A DNA stretch of 64,000 nt from Lysobacterales bacterium (GCA_013001885.1 JABDLD010000016.1:18371-82370); one strand, 5' to 3'. Positions 38,941 through 48,237 are shown, counted from the stretch's first letter. Numbers and translations are program-made. The notes: a model not told the origin generated them from the sequence alone.

Positions 38941-40104
38941 ATGGCCAAGCTGAACCCTTTTGACCTGTACGACGTAGCCTCGTTACTTACAGAAGAAGAA
39001 CTGATGATCAAGGAGAGCGTTGCCAGGTTCGTGGATGAACGCGCGATGCCGCTGATCGCAGAGCACTTTGACCAGGCGACCTTCCCCGCTGAGCTGGTCC
39101 CGGAAATCGCTGAGATGGGATTGCTTGGATCCAGTCTCGAGGGTTATGGCTGCGCCGGGCTGAACGGAGTCTCCTACGGCCTGATCTGCCAGGAGCTGGA
39201 ACGCTGTGATTCGGGTCTCCGCAGCTTTGTATCGGTCCAGTCCAGCCTGTGCATGTACCCAATCTACGCCTACGGTTCGGAGGAACAGAAGCAGCGCTGG
39301 CTACCGGGCATGGCCGCCGGTGAGATCATCGGCTGTTTCGGCCTGACTGAATCCCACGGCGGTTCAGACCCCGCCAATATGAAAACCCACGCCCGCCGCG
39401 ACGGCGATGACTGGGTCATCAATGGTTCGAAGATGTGGATCACCAACGGCAACCTGGCCGATATCGCCGTGGTCTGGGCTCGAACGGAAGAAGGCATTAT
39501 GGGATTCGTGCTGGAAAAAGGGATGCAGGGATTCGAAGCCAGGGCCATCAAGTCCAAGATGTCGCTGCGGGCCTCGGTCACCTCGGAACTGTATTTCGAT
39601 AATGTGCGCGTTCCGGAGGCTAATCGTCTGCCCAACGTGACCGGACTGAAAGGCCCGCTCGGATGCCTGACCCAGGCCCGTTACGGAATCACCTGGGGTC
39701 CGATCGGGGCCGCCATCGCCTGCCTGGAGGAAGCGATCGCTTATACCTCAGACCGGGTGTTGTTCGGTAGGCCGCTTGCGGCCAACCAGGCCATCCAGAT
39801 CCGGCTGGCTGACATGGCGCGCCGGATCACCAGCGCGCAGCTGTTGTCGCTGCAGCTCGGCCGACTCAAAGACGCCGGAAAGATGCAGCCCACGCAGGTC
39901 AGTATCGCCAAATGGAATAACGTGCGCATGGCACTGGATATCGCGCGGGACTGCAGGGATATTCTGGGCGGCAGCGGAATCACCACCGAGTATCAGGCGA
40001 TTCGCCATATGCTGAACCTGGAAAGTGTGATCACCTACGAAGGCACCGAAACGGTCCACCAACTCGTTGTCGGCCGGGAGCTGACCGGAATCAACGCGTT
40101 CTAG
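38941..40104 (+). CDS. gcdH: glutaryl-CoA dehydrogenase
   Basis: FAD enzyme that oxidises and decarboxylates glutaryl-CoA to crotonyl-CoA in lysine and tryptophan breakdown. 387 residues. Acyl-CoA dehydrogenase domains in order: N-terminal helical part with VARFVDERAMPLIAEHFDQA, middle beta domain with GCFGLTESHGGSDPANMKTH and WITNGNLADIAVVWAR, C-terminal part with RYGITWGPIGAAIACLEEAI, the substrate-pocket Arg/Tyr and the catalytic Glu in SVITYEGTETVHQLVVGREL. GLTESHGGSDPANM and LTQARYGITWGP are typical of GcdH. GGAG lies 6 bases before the ATG. Convergent with murB, overlapping 4 bases. Confidence 0.92.
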   Translation: MAKLNPFDLYDVASLLTEEELMIKESVARFVDERAMPLIAEHFDQATFPAELVPEIAEMGLLGSSLEGYGCAGLNGVSYGLICQELERCDSGLRSFVSVQSSLCMYPIYAYGSEEQKQRWLPGMAAGEIIGCFGLTESHGGSDPANMKTHARRDGDDWVINGSKMWITNGNLADIAVVWARTEEGIMGFVLEKGMQGFEARAIKSKMSLRASVTSELYFDNVRVPEANRLPNVTGLKGPLGCLTQARYGITWGPIGAAIACLEEAIAYTSDRVLFGRPLAANQAIQIRLADMARRITSAQLLSLQLGRLKDAGKMQPTQVSIAKWNNVRMALDIARDCRDILGGSGITTEYQAIRHMLNLESVITYEGTETVHQLVVGRELTGINAF

Positions 40105-41120
40105 GCGGGAAAACGGACAATCCGGGGTTCGGGCTGGAGTTCGATGCCGAACGTGGAGTGAACCGTGGACTGTATTTTCGTGGCCAGCTCCATGATTTCG
40201 CGTCCGCTTGCCGAGCCATGATTGACGATCACCAGGGCATGCTGGGCTGATACGCCGGCATCGCCCTGGCGGAACCCTTTAAATCCGCAATGCTCGATCA
40301 TCCAGGCGGCCGAGATTTTTACCGTCTCATCGGTGTTTGGCCAGGCGGGCATGTCGGGATTGAGGGCGAGCAGTGACAGCGCCTCTTCCTGCCTGAGTAC
40401 GGGGTTCTTGAAAAAACTTCCGGCATTTCCGGTGACGGACGGATCCGGAAGTTTAAGCCGACGAAGCCGGATCACCGCATCGCTGACTTCAATCGCGTTG
40501 GGTTGCCCGATACCTGCCCGGGCTAGCTCTTCAGACAGGCCGGAATAGCCCAACACGGGGTTAAAACACCGGTCCAGCCGCAGGCGGATGGACGTGATCA
40601 GATAGCGGTCCGGCTGTCCGGTTTTGAATAGGCTGTCGCGATAGGCCAGTTGACACTGTTCACAACTGAACGACACCCAGGTACTCCGCTGGAGGTCCCA
40701 GGCGGTCACGCTCTCAAGCACAGAGGAGAGCTCCACGCCGTATGCGCCGATGTTCTGAATGGGCGCTGCGCCGGCCAGTCCCGGAATCAGCGACAGGTTT
40801 TCAAGGCCAGAATATCCCCTGGAAAGCGACCAAAGGACCAACTCATGCCAGTTTTCACCGGCACCGGCCTCCACGAGCACATGGTCCCTGTCGGAATCCA
40901 CGACTTCTTTTCCTGAAATCTGGTTATGCACCACCGTGCCGGGGATGTCGCCGGCGAGCAGCAGATTGCTGCCGCCGCCCAGCAAAAGATCACGTTTCGG
41001 GTCGAAGGGCGCAAGAGAGAGCAGGTCCTCCTCGTTTTCCAGCGTCAGCATCAATCCGGCGCGGGCGTCCACGCCGAACGTGTTGAAACGGACCAATGAA
41101 GGCTGCTCGGTTGCTTTCAT
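40101..41120 (-). CDS. murB: UDP-N-acetylenolpyruvoylglucosamine reductase
   Basis: NADPH/FAD enzyme that makes UDP-N-acetylmuramate for peptidoglycan. 339 residues from the ATG at 41120, which overlaps the pyrD stop (ATGA); an upstream ATG at 41153 would add residues with no family match. FAD domain: LLLGGGSNLLLAGDIPGTVV and SLIPGLAGAAPIQNIGAYGV; catalytic Ser in VTGNAGSFFKNPVL; C-terminal GDAGVSAQHALVIVNHGSAS. It has the extra loop region of type I MurB, as in E. coli. Confidence 0.95.
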   Translation of the reverse strand: MKATEQPSLVRFNTFGVDARAGLMLTLENEEDLLSLAPFDPKRDLLLGGGSNLLLAGDIPGTVVHNQISGKEVVDSDRDHVLVEAGAGENWHELVLWSLSRGYSGLENLSLIPGLAGAAPIQNIGAYGVELSSVLESVTAWDLQRSTWVSFSCEQCQLAYRDSLFKTGQPDRYLITSIRLRLDRCFNPVLGYSGLSEELARAGIGQPNAIEVSDAVIRLRRLKLPDPSVTGNAGSFFKNPVLRQEEALSLLALNPDMPAWPNTDETVKISAAWMIEHCGFKGFRQGDAGVSAQHALVIVNHGSASGREIMELATKIQSTVHSTFGIELQPEPRIVRFPA

Positions 41121-42142
41121 TCCCTGTTGCGGCCGGCGATGGCCTTGAGGCACTCGTTCACCAACTCGGGTCCGCGGTAGACCATGCCGGTATAAAACTG
41201 CACCAGGTCAGCGCCAAGCTCGAGCTTGTCCACGGCGTCCTGGCCTTTGGTGATGCCGCCAACGCCGATCAGGGCCACATCCGACGGAAGCAGGGCCCGC
41301 ATGGCGGCCAGCACCTGGTCGGCTTTCTGTTTTAGCGGAGCGCCGGACAGGCCGCCGGCTTCGTCGGCGTGCGGCATGCCTTCCACGCCGCTGCGGGAAA
41401 GGGTTGTATTTGTGGCGATGACCGCATCCATTCCGTGACGCGTGACGGTTTGGGCGACGGCCGGCAGAGCTTCTTCCTCCAGGTCCGGCGCGATCTTCAG
41501 GGCAATCGGCACGCGGCGCCCCAGTTGCCCTGTCAGCGCCTCGCGCCGCTCGCTGATCTGTTCAAGCAACCGGTCCAGTTGATCTTCACCCTGCAAATCC
41601 CGCAGGTTTTTCGTGTTGGGCGAGGAGATGTTGACGGTGATGTAATCGGCGTAGGGATACACCTTGTCCATGCAGAACAGGTAATCGTCTGCCGCTTTTT
41701 CAATGGGCGTATCGAAATTTTTGCCGATATTGATTCCCAGGACCCCCTTGAACTCGTGGTTTTTCACCCTCCGCACCAGGTGATCAACTCCTTTGTTGTT
41801 GAAGCCGAGACGGTTGATCATAGCCTGCGCACCGGTCAGGCGAAAAACCCGGGGTTTGGGATTGCCGGGCTGCGACCTGGGCGTCACGGTTCCGATTTCC
41901 ACGAATCCGAAACCCAGATCGCCCAGCGCTTCGAAATAGTCGCCGTTTTTATCCAGTCCGGGGGCAACCCCAACCGGATTGGGAAACTCGAGTCCCATGC
42001 ACGTGACAGGCTGGCTGTGCGCTTTGCACAACAGCCGGGTAGCGCCCAGCCTGTGACCGAGGCGAAGACTCTCGAGCGACAACTCATGAGCCGTTTCCGG
42101 GTCGGTGGAAAACAGGGCTTTCTGCGCCAGTTTATAAAGCAT
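41117..42142 (-). CDS. pyrD: dihydroorotate dehydrogenase (quinone), class 2
   Basis: FMN enzyme on the inner membrane that oxidises dihydroorotate to orotate with quinone, in pyrimidine synthesis. 341 residues. N-terminal amphipathic helix (MLYKLAQKALFSTDPETAHE) is the membrane/quinone part of class 2. Then LEFPNPVGVAPGLDKNGDYF, GFVEIGTVTPRSQPGNPKPR, YITVNISSPNTKNLRDLQ (catalytic Ser nearby), ATNTTLSRSG and PLKQKADQVLAAMRALLPSD. Coupled by overlap to murB downstream; the ALDH7 gene ends 21 bases upstream of its start. Confidence 0.96.
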   Translation of the reverse strand: MLYKLAQKALFSTDPETAHELSLESLRLGHRLGATRLLCKAHSQPVTCMGLEFPNPVGVAPGLDKNGDYFEALGDLGFGFVEIGTVTPRSQPGNPKPRVFRLTGAQAMINRLGFNNKGVDHLVRRVKNHEFKGVLGINIGKNFDTPIEKAADDYLFCMDKVYPYADYITVNISSPNTKNLRDLQGEDQLDRLLEQISERREALTGQLGRRVPIALKIAPDLEEEALPAVAQTVTRHGMDAVIATNTTLSRSGVEGMPHADEAGGLSGAPLKQKADQVLAAMRALLPSDVALIGVGGITKGQDAVDKLELGADLVQFYTGMVYRGPELVNECLKAIAGRNRE

Positions 42143-42163
42143 GCCTAAGCTTCCGGTACGTGG

Positions 42164-43681
42164 TCAGAGATCAAACTTGATCCCCTGCGCCAGCGGCAGA
42201 TCCTTGCCCCAGTTAATGGTGTTGGTCTGGCGCCGCATATAAACCTTCCATGCGTCAGACCCGGATTCTCGCCCTCCGCCCGTTTCTTTTTCGCCGCCGA
42301 AAGCGCCGCCAATTTCTGCGCCGGAGGTCCCGATGTTCACGTTGGCGATACCGCAATCTGAACCCACGGCCGACAGAAACAGCTCCGAATTGCTGACGTC
42401 AGTGGTAAAGATCGCCGATGACAGACCCTGGGGGACAGCGTTGTTCATGCGCACGGCGTCTTCGATATCGGAAAACGGTATCACGTACAGAATCGGAACA
42501 AAGGTTTCGGTCTGGACAATCTCCCAGTCGTTTTCCGCCATGACGATCGTCGGCTCCACGAAAAAGCCTGCGCGATCAATGCGCGACCCGCCGGTCAGGA
42601 TGGTGCCCCCCGCAGTGCGCACCGCCTCCATTGCCGCTTCGAAGTCCTTTACTGCCGTGCTGTCGACCAGTGGCCCCATCAAGGTGTCGGGGTCGAGGGC
42701 GTCACCGATGCGAACCTGCTGGTAAGCGCTGACCAATTGACCGGTCACCTGGTCGAGGATCGAGTCATGGACGAACAGACGACGGGTCGTGGTACAGCGC
42801 TGTCCGGCGGTTCCAACCGCGCCGAATACGATTCCCGGAATGGCCATCTGCAGGTCGGCGGTCTGGTCGAGGATAATTGCGTTATTGCCGCCAAGTTCCA
42901 GCAAGCTGCGGCCAAAACGTTCGGCCACGCGTGTGCCGACCTTTCTGCCCACCCAGGTCGATCCGGTGAAAGAGACCAGTTGGACACGCTCGTCGTCGAC
43001 GAATCGGTTCGCCAGGTCGTGTCCGCTGGCCATGAAGCTCAGGAAAATAGGCGGAAAGCCACCCTCTTCCAGCGCCTGGTTGCAGATCTTCTGAACCGCG
43101 GTGCAGCACAGCGGGCATTTCGACGAGGGTTTCCAAACGGTTACGTTGCCACAGATGGCTGAAAGCAGCGCATTCCAGGCCCAGACGGCAACCGGAAAAT
43201 TGAATGACGTGATGACGCCGACGATACCCAGCGGATGCCACTGCTCGTACATGCGGTGCTGCGGCCTCTCCGAGTGCATGGTCAGACCGTAAAGCATCCG
43301 TGACTGGCCGAGAGCGAAATCTCCGATATCGATCATTTCCTGGACTTCGCCGTCACCTTCCGCCTTGATTTTCCCCATTTCGAGGCTGACCAGGCTGCCG
43401 AGCGCATCCTTGTTGCTGCGTAACGCATCGGTGACCAGGCGAACGGCCTCGCCGCGTTGTGGTGCAGGTACCTTGCGCCAGGCTTCGAATACAGACTGGG
43501 CTGTTGTGATGACCCGTTCATAGTCGGCTGCCGACGCACCGTAAATGCTGGCGATCAACTCGCCATTGGCCGGGTTGAAGGACTCGATGATTCCTTCATC
43601 CCGGGTAGAAGACCATTCGTTGTTGCCGAAGCAGGCTCCGGGATTGAAGTCTTCGATACCTAGCGTTTTCAGAAATTCCAT
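42164..43681 (-). CDS. alpha-aminoadipate semialdehyde dehydrogenase, ALDH7 type
   Basis: NAD-dependent aldehyde dehydrogenase of 505 residues from the ATG at 43681 ([12 protein letters not shown]); the longer frame from 43771 runs through the promoter region. Distinctive ALDH7A1/AmaB traits: [60 protein letters not shown], catalytic Glu in [12 protein letters not shown] and Cys in [16 protein letters not shown], and [20 protein letters not shown]. In lysine breakdown this enzyme makes 2-aminoadipate, whose later product glutaryl-CoA is the GcdH substrate; gcdH lies two genes away. An extended -10 (TGCGATAAT, minus strand, 43736-43744) is a possible promoter. Confidence 0.88.
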   Translation of the reverse strand: MEFLKTLGIEDFNPGACFGNNEWSSTRDEGIIESFNPANGELIASIYGASAADYERVITTAQSVFEAWRKVPAPQRGEAVRLVTDALRSNKDALGSLVSLEMGKIKAEGDGEVQEMIDIGDFALGQSRMLYGLTMHSERPQHRMYEQWHPLGIVGVITSFNFPVAVWAWNALLSAICGNVTVWKPSSKCPLCCTAVQKICNQALEEGGFPPIFLSFMASGHDLANRFVDDERVQLVSFTGSTWVGRKVGTRVAERFGRSLLELGGNNAIILDQTADLQMAIPGIVFGAVGTAGQRCTTTRRLFVHDSILDQVTGQLVSAYQQVRIGDALDPDTLMGPLVDSTAVKDFEAAMEAVRTAGGTILTGGSRIDRAGFFVEPTIVMAENDWEIVQTETFVPILYVIPFSDIEDAVRMNNAVPQGLSSAIFTTDVSNSELFLSAVGSDCGIANVNIGTSGAEIGGAFGGEKETGGGRESGSDAWKVYMRRQTNTINWGKDLPLAQGIKFDL

Positions 43682-43880
43682 GATGATTTTGTACCTGCTG
43701 GTTGAGTTGCAGAAAGGATTGCGGTCAATCCGCGTATTATCGCACTGCACCTCATATCTTGCACCCGCCACGGTGCGTAAAAATAAAACAGCTATTGATG
43801 GAACTCCCGCGTTCAGGCCGTGTCATATCGCACAGTGGGAACAACGACCATGATATGCTCAGCGCAGGGAGCCGACGCGA

Positions 43881-44570
43881 ATGACGGCCGTAAGCCAATT
43901 GAAAGTTGTTCAGAACTTGAGTGAGACGGAAGCCCGCGTTCGGCAGCCTCTACACAAGCCTGACAAAAAAGAGATAACACAAGAACGCATGAGCGAAGCG
44001 CAGGTCGATCAACTACTGGTGGAACGGGTGCAGAATGGCGACAAGAAAGCCTTCGACCTGCTTATCAGCAAATACCAGCACCGGATCATCAGCCTGGTCA
44101 CGCGCTACGTGTCCGACCAGACCGAGGCTCTCGACGTGGCCCAGGAAGCCTTTATCAAGGCATACCGGGCTATCGACCGGTTTCGGGGTGACAGTGCCTT
44201 CTACACGTGGCTTTACCGGATTGCGATAAACACGGCCAAAAACTGGCTGGTCGCCAGAAAAAGAAGGCCGCCTGCGTCAGACATCGACGCTGTCGACGCC
44301 GAGCAGTACGATATCGACAGCCGGTTGAAGGAACAGGGCACGCCGGAAAACGAAATGATGCGTGACGAGATCAGGCGCACCGTATATGACACCATCGCAG
44401 ACTTACCCGATGACTTGCGCACGGCCATCATGCTGCGCGAGATGGAAGGCATGAGCTATGAAGATATTGCAGTGACGATGGACTGCCCGATCGGAACGGT
44501 CCGCTCGCGGATTTTCCGGGCGCGGGAAGCCATCGATCAAAAACTAAAACCCCTCGTTGAAGGGAATTGA
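43881..44570 (+). CDS. rpoE: RNA polymerase sigma-E factor (AlgU/RpoE)
   Basis: Extracytoplasmic-stress sigma factor. Region 2: KKAFDLLISKYQHRIISLVT, ALDVAQEAFIKAYRAIDRFR, SAFYTWLYRIAINTAKNWLV; region 4: LPDDLRTAIMLREMEGMSYE and MDCPIGTVRSRIFRAREAID. As drawn, 229 residues with AGGGAG before the ATG. The usual RpoE begins like MSEAQVDQLLVERVQNGDKK, found here at 43989, so the true protein may be 193 residues and the first 36 codons a leader. Followed by rseA, rseB, rseC and mucD. Confidence 0.93.
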   Translation: MTAVSQLKVVQNLSETEARVRQPLHKPDKKEITQERMSEAQVDQLLVERVQNGDKKAFDLLISKYQHRIISLVTRYVSDQTEALDVAQEAFIKAYRAIDRFRGDSAFYTWLYRIAINTAKNWLVARKRRPPASDIDAVDAEQYDIDSRLKEQGTPENEMMRDEIRRTVYDTIADLPDDLRTAIMLREMEGMSYEDIAVTMDCPIGTVRSRIFRAREAIDQKLKPLVEGN

Positions 44571-44592
44571 AACACAGATTCGCGGAATGACA

Positions 44593-45237
44593 ATGAGCAA
44601 AGAAACACGAGAACATTTATCGGCCCTGGTCGACGGAGAAATCAGCCGGGAGACCAGCCGTTTCCTGGTCAAGCGCCTGGGTACTGATGATGAGCTGCGC
44701 TCCACCTGGACACGTTATCACCTGGTTCGGGACTGCCTGCGGCACCAGGATGGCTCCATCGCCGGAGATGATCTGAGCGCCCGTGTCAGCAGCGCCCTGG
44801 AAAATGAAAAGATCGCGAGGCCTGCTGTACGTCGCATGCCGGCCCGGTGGCTGAAGCCCGCGGCCGGATTGGCAATTGCCGCCTCCGTTGCGTTGATGGC
44901 CATCGTCGCTGTCGGTCCCGGGCTGCCGGGGGTTCAACCGGTCGCGGAAGAGTTGGCCGACCAAGCCGAGCCCGAGGCGTTTACCAGCCCGCAGGGGCTG
45001 ACGCGTACGCCATATTCCAGCGAGGTCAGCCTGGCGGGGCGGTCCAATGCCCAGGACCGTAAGATGAATGCCTACCTGATTCGCCATTACCAGGCTACCG
45101 GCGCCGCGAGCGGCAAAGGGTTCGTCACCTTTGTCCCGATCGTCATTACCGGTTCCAGCGCCCTTGTCCAACAGGACCAGGCAGAGGCAGACAGAAACAA
45201 GGAAGATTCCGGGGACGAAGAAACCACGCTGCGATGA
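44593..45237 (+). CDS. rseA: sigma-E anti-sigma factor RseA/MucA
   Basis: Inner-membrane anti-sigma factor holding RpoE inactive until cleaved after envelope damage. 214 residues from the ATG at 44593 (another ATG lies two codons before). N-terminal cytoplasmic domain REHLSALVDGEISRETSRFL and LRSTWTRYHLVRDCLRHQDG is the RseA_N fold that grips sigma; one TM at about residues 92-113 (PAAGLAIAASVALMAIVAVG); periplasmic part to the end, which RseB should shield. Overlaps rseB by 4 bases (ATGA). Confidence 0.92.
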   Translation: MSKETREHLSALVDGEISRETSRFLVKRLGTDDELRSTWTRYHLVRDCLRHQDGSIAGDDLSARVSSALENEKIARPAVRRMPARWLKPAAGLAIAASVALMAIVAVGPGLPGVQPVAEELADQAEPEAFTSPQGLTRTPYSSEVSLAGRSNAQDRKMNAYLIRHYQATGAASGKGFVTFVPIVITGSSALVQQDQAEADRNKEDSGDEETTLR

Positions 45238-46211
45238 AACATCGTTTTGCCAAATGGGGTCTGGCTCTGGCTTTGCTTGGGCCGGCAGGACCCGGCGTGG
45301 CGTCAGACAAGGACGACCCTGTCGCCATGCTGGAGCGCATGAGTTCGGCGATGAGCCAAATGAGTTACCAGGGAACGTTCGTCTATGTCCAGGGCGATAA
45401 AGTGGACACCATGCGGATAACCCATGTGGCCGACCAGCACGGTATTCGTGAGCGACTGGTCGCTGTTTCCGGAGCGCCGAGGGAAATCCTCAGAGACTCC
45501 AGCGGGGTTCGTTGGGTGTTGGCGGACGACCATTCGGTTTTCGAAGATTCAGGCTTCAACATCTCATTTTTTCCTGAACTGCCGCTGGATCAGCATGGCC
45601 GGACCGAGCTCTCCTATTCGATGAAAACCGGTTCGAGCGAAAGAATCGCCGGACACCGGGCACGCAATATTGAGGTGCTGCCGCGGGATCATTTTCGCTA
45701 CGGCTACTCGTTATGGCTGGAGGAGCATTCGGGTTTGTTGTTGAAGTGGGAACTCATTGACCAGGACAAAAAGCCTCTGGCCAAGTTGATGTTTACCGAC
45801 CTGAGGCTGGGCTCCGAGGTGGATGGCAAAGAGCTAAGAACCACCAGCCAGCTGAAAATGTTCAAGAAGACCGCATCCGACCTTCCGGCCGGCCGCGGTC
45901 ACTCCAACGCCCGGCCCAAATGGCTTCCAGGCAATCTACCGCCGGGCTTCAAGATGACGGGCCACCGCTTCTTCGGAGAGGAGGGCGAAGGTATGTATGA
46001 ACACCTGATCTACAGCGACGGGCTGGCCGCTGTCTCCGTATACGTTGAAAGCATCTCCGAGCAGAGCGGCGTCGAAGCCGGTATCAGCAGGATGGGCACA
46101 ACTCATGCCTTCTCGCGCGTGACGGACGACATGCTGATCACTGTGGTGGGCGATGTGCCCGCGGTCACCGTTCAGTCTATCGGCGAGTCGGTTTCTATCG
46201 TTGATCCCTGA
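45234..46211 (+). CDS. rseB: sigma-E regulatory protein RseB/MucB
   Basis: Periplasmic protein that binds RseA and protects it from the first protease (DegS/AlgW); lipid or LPS binding releases it. 325 residues with signal peptide KWGLALALLGPAGPGVAS. N-terminal LolA-like lipid-binding domain (MLERMSSAMSQMSYQGTFVY to about residue 215) and smaller C-terminal RseA-binding domain (WLPGNLPPGFKMTGHRFFGE, AVSVYVESISEQSGVEAGIS). Order and overlap with rseA match the standard operon. Confidence 0.94.
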   Translation: MKHRFAKWGLALALLGPAGPGVASDKDDPVAMLERMSSAMSQMSYQGTFVYVQGDKVDTMRITHVADQHGIRERLVAVSGAPREILRDSSGVRWVLADDHSVFEDSGFNISFFPELPLDQHGRTELSYSMKTGSSERIAGHRARNIEVLPRDHFRYGYSLWLEEHSGLLLKWELIDQDKKPLAKLMFTDLRLGSEVDGKELRTTSQLKMFKKTASDLPAGRGHSNARPKWLPGNLPPGFKMTGHRFFGEEGEGMYEHLIYSDGLAAVSVYVESISEQSGVEAGISRMGTTHAFSRVTDDMLITVVGDVPAVTVQSIGESVSIVDP

Positions 46212-46228
46212 CGCCATGGCCCGCTGGC

Positions 46229-46696
46229 ATGATTGAGCAGCAAGCAAGAGTGGTTGCGGTGACCGGCGGCAAAGCGAGTGTCCGGCTGGGCGGAACCACA
46301 GGCTGTGCTCATTGTGATGCAGGCAAAGGGTGCGGAGCGGGAATCTTTGGGCGCTTGTTGAAGCGCAAACCACTGACTCTTGAGCTGGAAAACACCGTAG
46401 GTGCGCAACCGGGGCAACCGGTCATGGTCGGTGTGCCTGAGCTCGTTTTTCTCAAGCTGGTAGCGAAACTTTATCTCCTTCCGTTGCTGGCCGGACTTGC
46501 AGGCGCGGCATTGGGACACTATCTATCGGTAACGGGTCAACTGACCCCGGTCGGCACGGATATGCTGACGCTGCTCGCAGGCCTTACTTGCGGAGCAGCC
46601 GCGCTGGCCTGGATCAAAAAGAGCGACAGGGAATTTCCTGGGTCATTTATTGTCCACTTGTTGCGCATCGTTAACATGCAGGAAACCGGAAATTGA
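46229..46696 (+). CDS. rseC: RseC/MucC family membrane protein
   Basis: 155 residues. N-terminal cytoplasmic part with the cysteine cluster TGCAHCDAGKGCGAGIFGR (four Cys, probable iron-sulfur or metal site), then two TM helices (AKLYLLPLLAGLAGAALGHY and DMLTLLAGLTCGAAALAWIK). Family members act in reduction of SoxR and modulate sigma-E. Lies between rseB and mucD as in Pseudomonas mucC. Confidence 0.92.
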   Translation: MIEQQARVVAVTGGKASVRLGGTTGCAHCDAGKGCGAGIFGRLLKRKPLTLELENTVGAQPGQPVMVGVPELVFLKLVAKLYLLPLLAGLAGAALGHYLSVTGQLTPVGTDMLTLLAGLTCGAAALAWIKKSDREFPGSFIVHLLRIVNMQETGN

Positions 46697-46712
46697 ACAT
46701 GAGGAACGGAAA

Positions 46713-48131
46713 GTGACCAGAAGACTTATCATCAGTATTTTCGCAACACTTCTTATGCTGACGGCTGAAGCCGGATTTGCCCGGGTTGCGGGCCTGCCCG
46801 ATTTTACCGAGCTGGTAGAGAAAACGGGCCCGGCAGTCGTTAATATCCAGATCACGCAATTCGGAGAACGTGCGCAGCAGAACCAGGACGGCATGCAAAA
46901 TCCGCATGGCGAGGACATCCCCGAGTTTTTTCGGCGTTTCTTCGATGTACCCGGCGCTCCGCAGGGCAGTATCCCGGATCGGCGCGGCGCGGGTTCCGGC
47001 TTCATTCTGGAATCGAACGGCTACATCATTACCAACCATCATGTGGTCGAAGACGCTGACCAGATTATCGTTCGGATGGCGGACCGGCGTGAGTTCGAAG
47101 CTGAGCTGATCGGTTCTGATCCACTGAGTGATATTGCATTGCTCAAGATCGATGCAAAAAACCTGCCTACACTCAAGCTGGGTGACAGTAAGGTCCTGAA
47201 GCGCGGTGAGTGGGTTGTCGCTATCGGCTCGCCATTCAACTTTGACCAGTCAGTCACCGCCGGCATTGTCAGTGCCAAGGGGCGCAGCAACAACCGGCAG
47301 CAATACGTGCCGTTTATCCAGACTGACGTCGCCATCAACCAGGGCAATTCCGGCGGGCCGCTGCTGAACATGGAGGGCGAGGTGGTCGGTATCAACTCCT
47401 GGATTCTCAGCTCCGGCGGCGGCTATATGGGCCTCTCCTTTTCGATTCCGATAGAGACGGCGAACCGGGCTGTCAAGCAGTTACGCGAGCACGGCAAAGT
47501 GTCCCGGGGCCTGATGGGTGTCCAGGTGGGCACCGTGACCCGGGAAATGGCCGAGGCTTTCGGGCTGGAGCGGCCGGTAGGCGCCCTGGTCAATGACGTG
47601 ACGGCCGGCAGCGCCGCTGAGCGCGCTGGAATCGAGCCGGGTGACGTGATCCTCGAGTTCGACGGGGAGCTGATTGAGTCTTCAGGCGACCTGCCGCCGG
47701 TGGTCGGCGCCAATCCGCCGGGAACCGAAGCCGAAGTGCTGGTCAGCCGCAACGGCAAGAAGAAGACCTTCGTGGTGGTGCTGGATGCTCTGGAGGCTGA
47801 TGAAGACGGCAACCTGCTGGGTTCGAGCGGGACCAACGGCCACAGCAATGCGCTGGGACTACTGGTTGAGTCGATCGACGAGAACGGCCGTCGCGCGCTG
47901 GGTAATCCGGAAGGCGGGGTTGTGGTTTCAAGGATCGAGAGCGACGCGGCATTTCGTGCGGGCCTGCGCGTGGGCGACGTCATCCTGACGATCAACAATA
48001 TGCCGGTGGAGGATACCGGGTCATTTGATGAGATCGTCGAGGATCTGCCTGAAGACAAAGCCGTCGCGCTGCGGGTCATGCGGGACGGGGTGACGCGTTA
48101 CATCGCTTTTTCACCCGCGGTTGAAGAATAA
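46713..48131 (+). CDS. mucD: periplasmic serine protease MucD (DegP-like)
   Basis: Envelope quality-control protease and chaperone of the HtrA family. 472 residues from the GTG at 46713, which has GAGGAACGGA just before it and gives a proper signal peptide (LIISIFATLLMLTAEAGFA); the longer frame overlaps rseC. Catalytic triad: His in YIITNHHVVEDAD, Asp in DPLSDIALLKID, Ser in NQGNSGGPLLNMEGEVVG. Two PDZ domains follow, at about residues 255-355 (GLMGVQVGTVTREMAEAFGL) and 370-472 (GVVVSRIESDAAFRAGLRVG). Length matches Pseudomonas MucD. It removes misfolded proteins that would trigger sigma-E. Confidence 0.94.
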   Translation: MTRRLIISIFATLLMLTAEAGFARVAGLPDFTELVEKTGPAVVNIQITQFGERAQQNQDGMQNPHGEDIPEFFRRFFDVPGAPQGSIPDRRGAGSGFILESNGYIITNHHVVEDADQIIVRMADRREFEAELIGSDPLSDIALLKIDAKNLPTLKLGDSKVLKRGEWVVAIGSPFNFDQSVTAGIVSAKGRSNNRQQYVPFIQTDVAINQGNSGGPLLNMEGEVVGINSWILSSGGGYMGLSFSIPIETANRAVKQLREHGKVSRGLMGVQVGTVTREMAEAFGLERPVGALVNDVTAGSAAERAGIEPGDVILEFDGELIESSGDLPPVVGANPPGTEAEVLVSRNGKKKTFVVVLDALEADEDGNLLGSSGTNGHSNALGLLVESIDENGRRALGNPEGGVVVSRIESDAAFRAGLRVGDVILTINNMPVEDTGSFDEIVEDLPEDKAVALRVMRDGVTRYIAFSPAVEE

Positions 48132-48147
48132 GACACGGCGGTTACGG

Positions 48148-48153
48148 TATAAT
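48148..48153 (+). promoter_or_regulatory. possible -10 box upstream of lepA
   Basis: Perfect TATAAT in the mucD-lepA gap. No good -35 at normal spacing (the nearest, TTGAAG, is 21 bases away). If used, RNA would start near 48160, just before the strong hairpin at 48170-48201. Confidence 0.3.
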
Positions 48154-48169
48154 CTGTTGCCACGAAACC

Positions 48170-48201
48170 GGGCCATTCGTTTCTGAGGAAGCGGATGGCC
48201 C
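48170..48201 (+). terminator. strong hairpin between mucD and lepA (terminator or lepA leader element)
   Basis: A 14-pair stem with two G-U pairs and a TGAG tetraloop: GGGCCATTCGTTTC / GAAGCGGATGGCCC. It is followed by CTTTGATATT, a poor T-tract, so it may end the sigma-E operon weakly or structure the lepA leader. Confidence 0.45.
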
Positions 48202-48237
48202 TTTGATATTGCCGGAAAGTCAACAGGCCCGCAGGTA

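Noticed and set aside
43761..43776. Hairpin GCACC-6-GGTGC in the ALDH7/rpoE gap
   Set aside because: Five pairs; the neighbouring A/T run is on the wrong side for a terminator of either flanking gene.
43838..43863. GGAACAA followed by TCAGC, resembling a sigma-E autoregulatory promoter before rpoE
   Set aside because: The spacer is only 14 bases, shorter than the usual 15-17, and the implied start of transcription would cut off the AGGGAG ribosome site. Kept only as a remote possibility.
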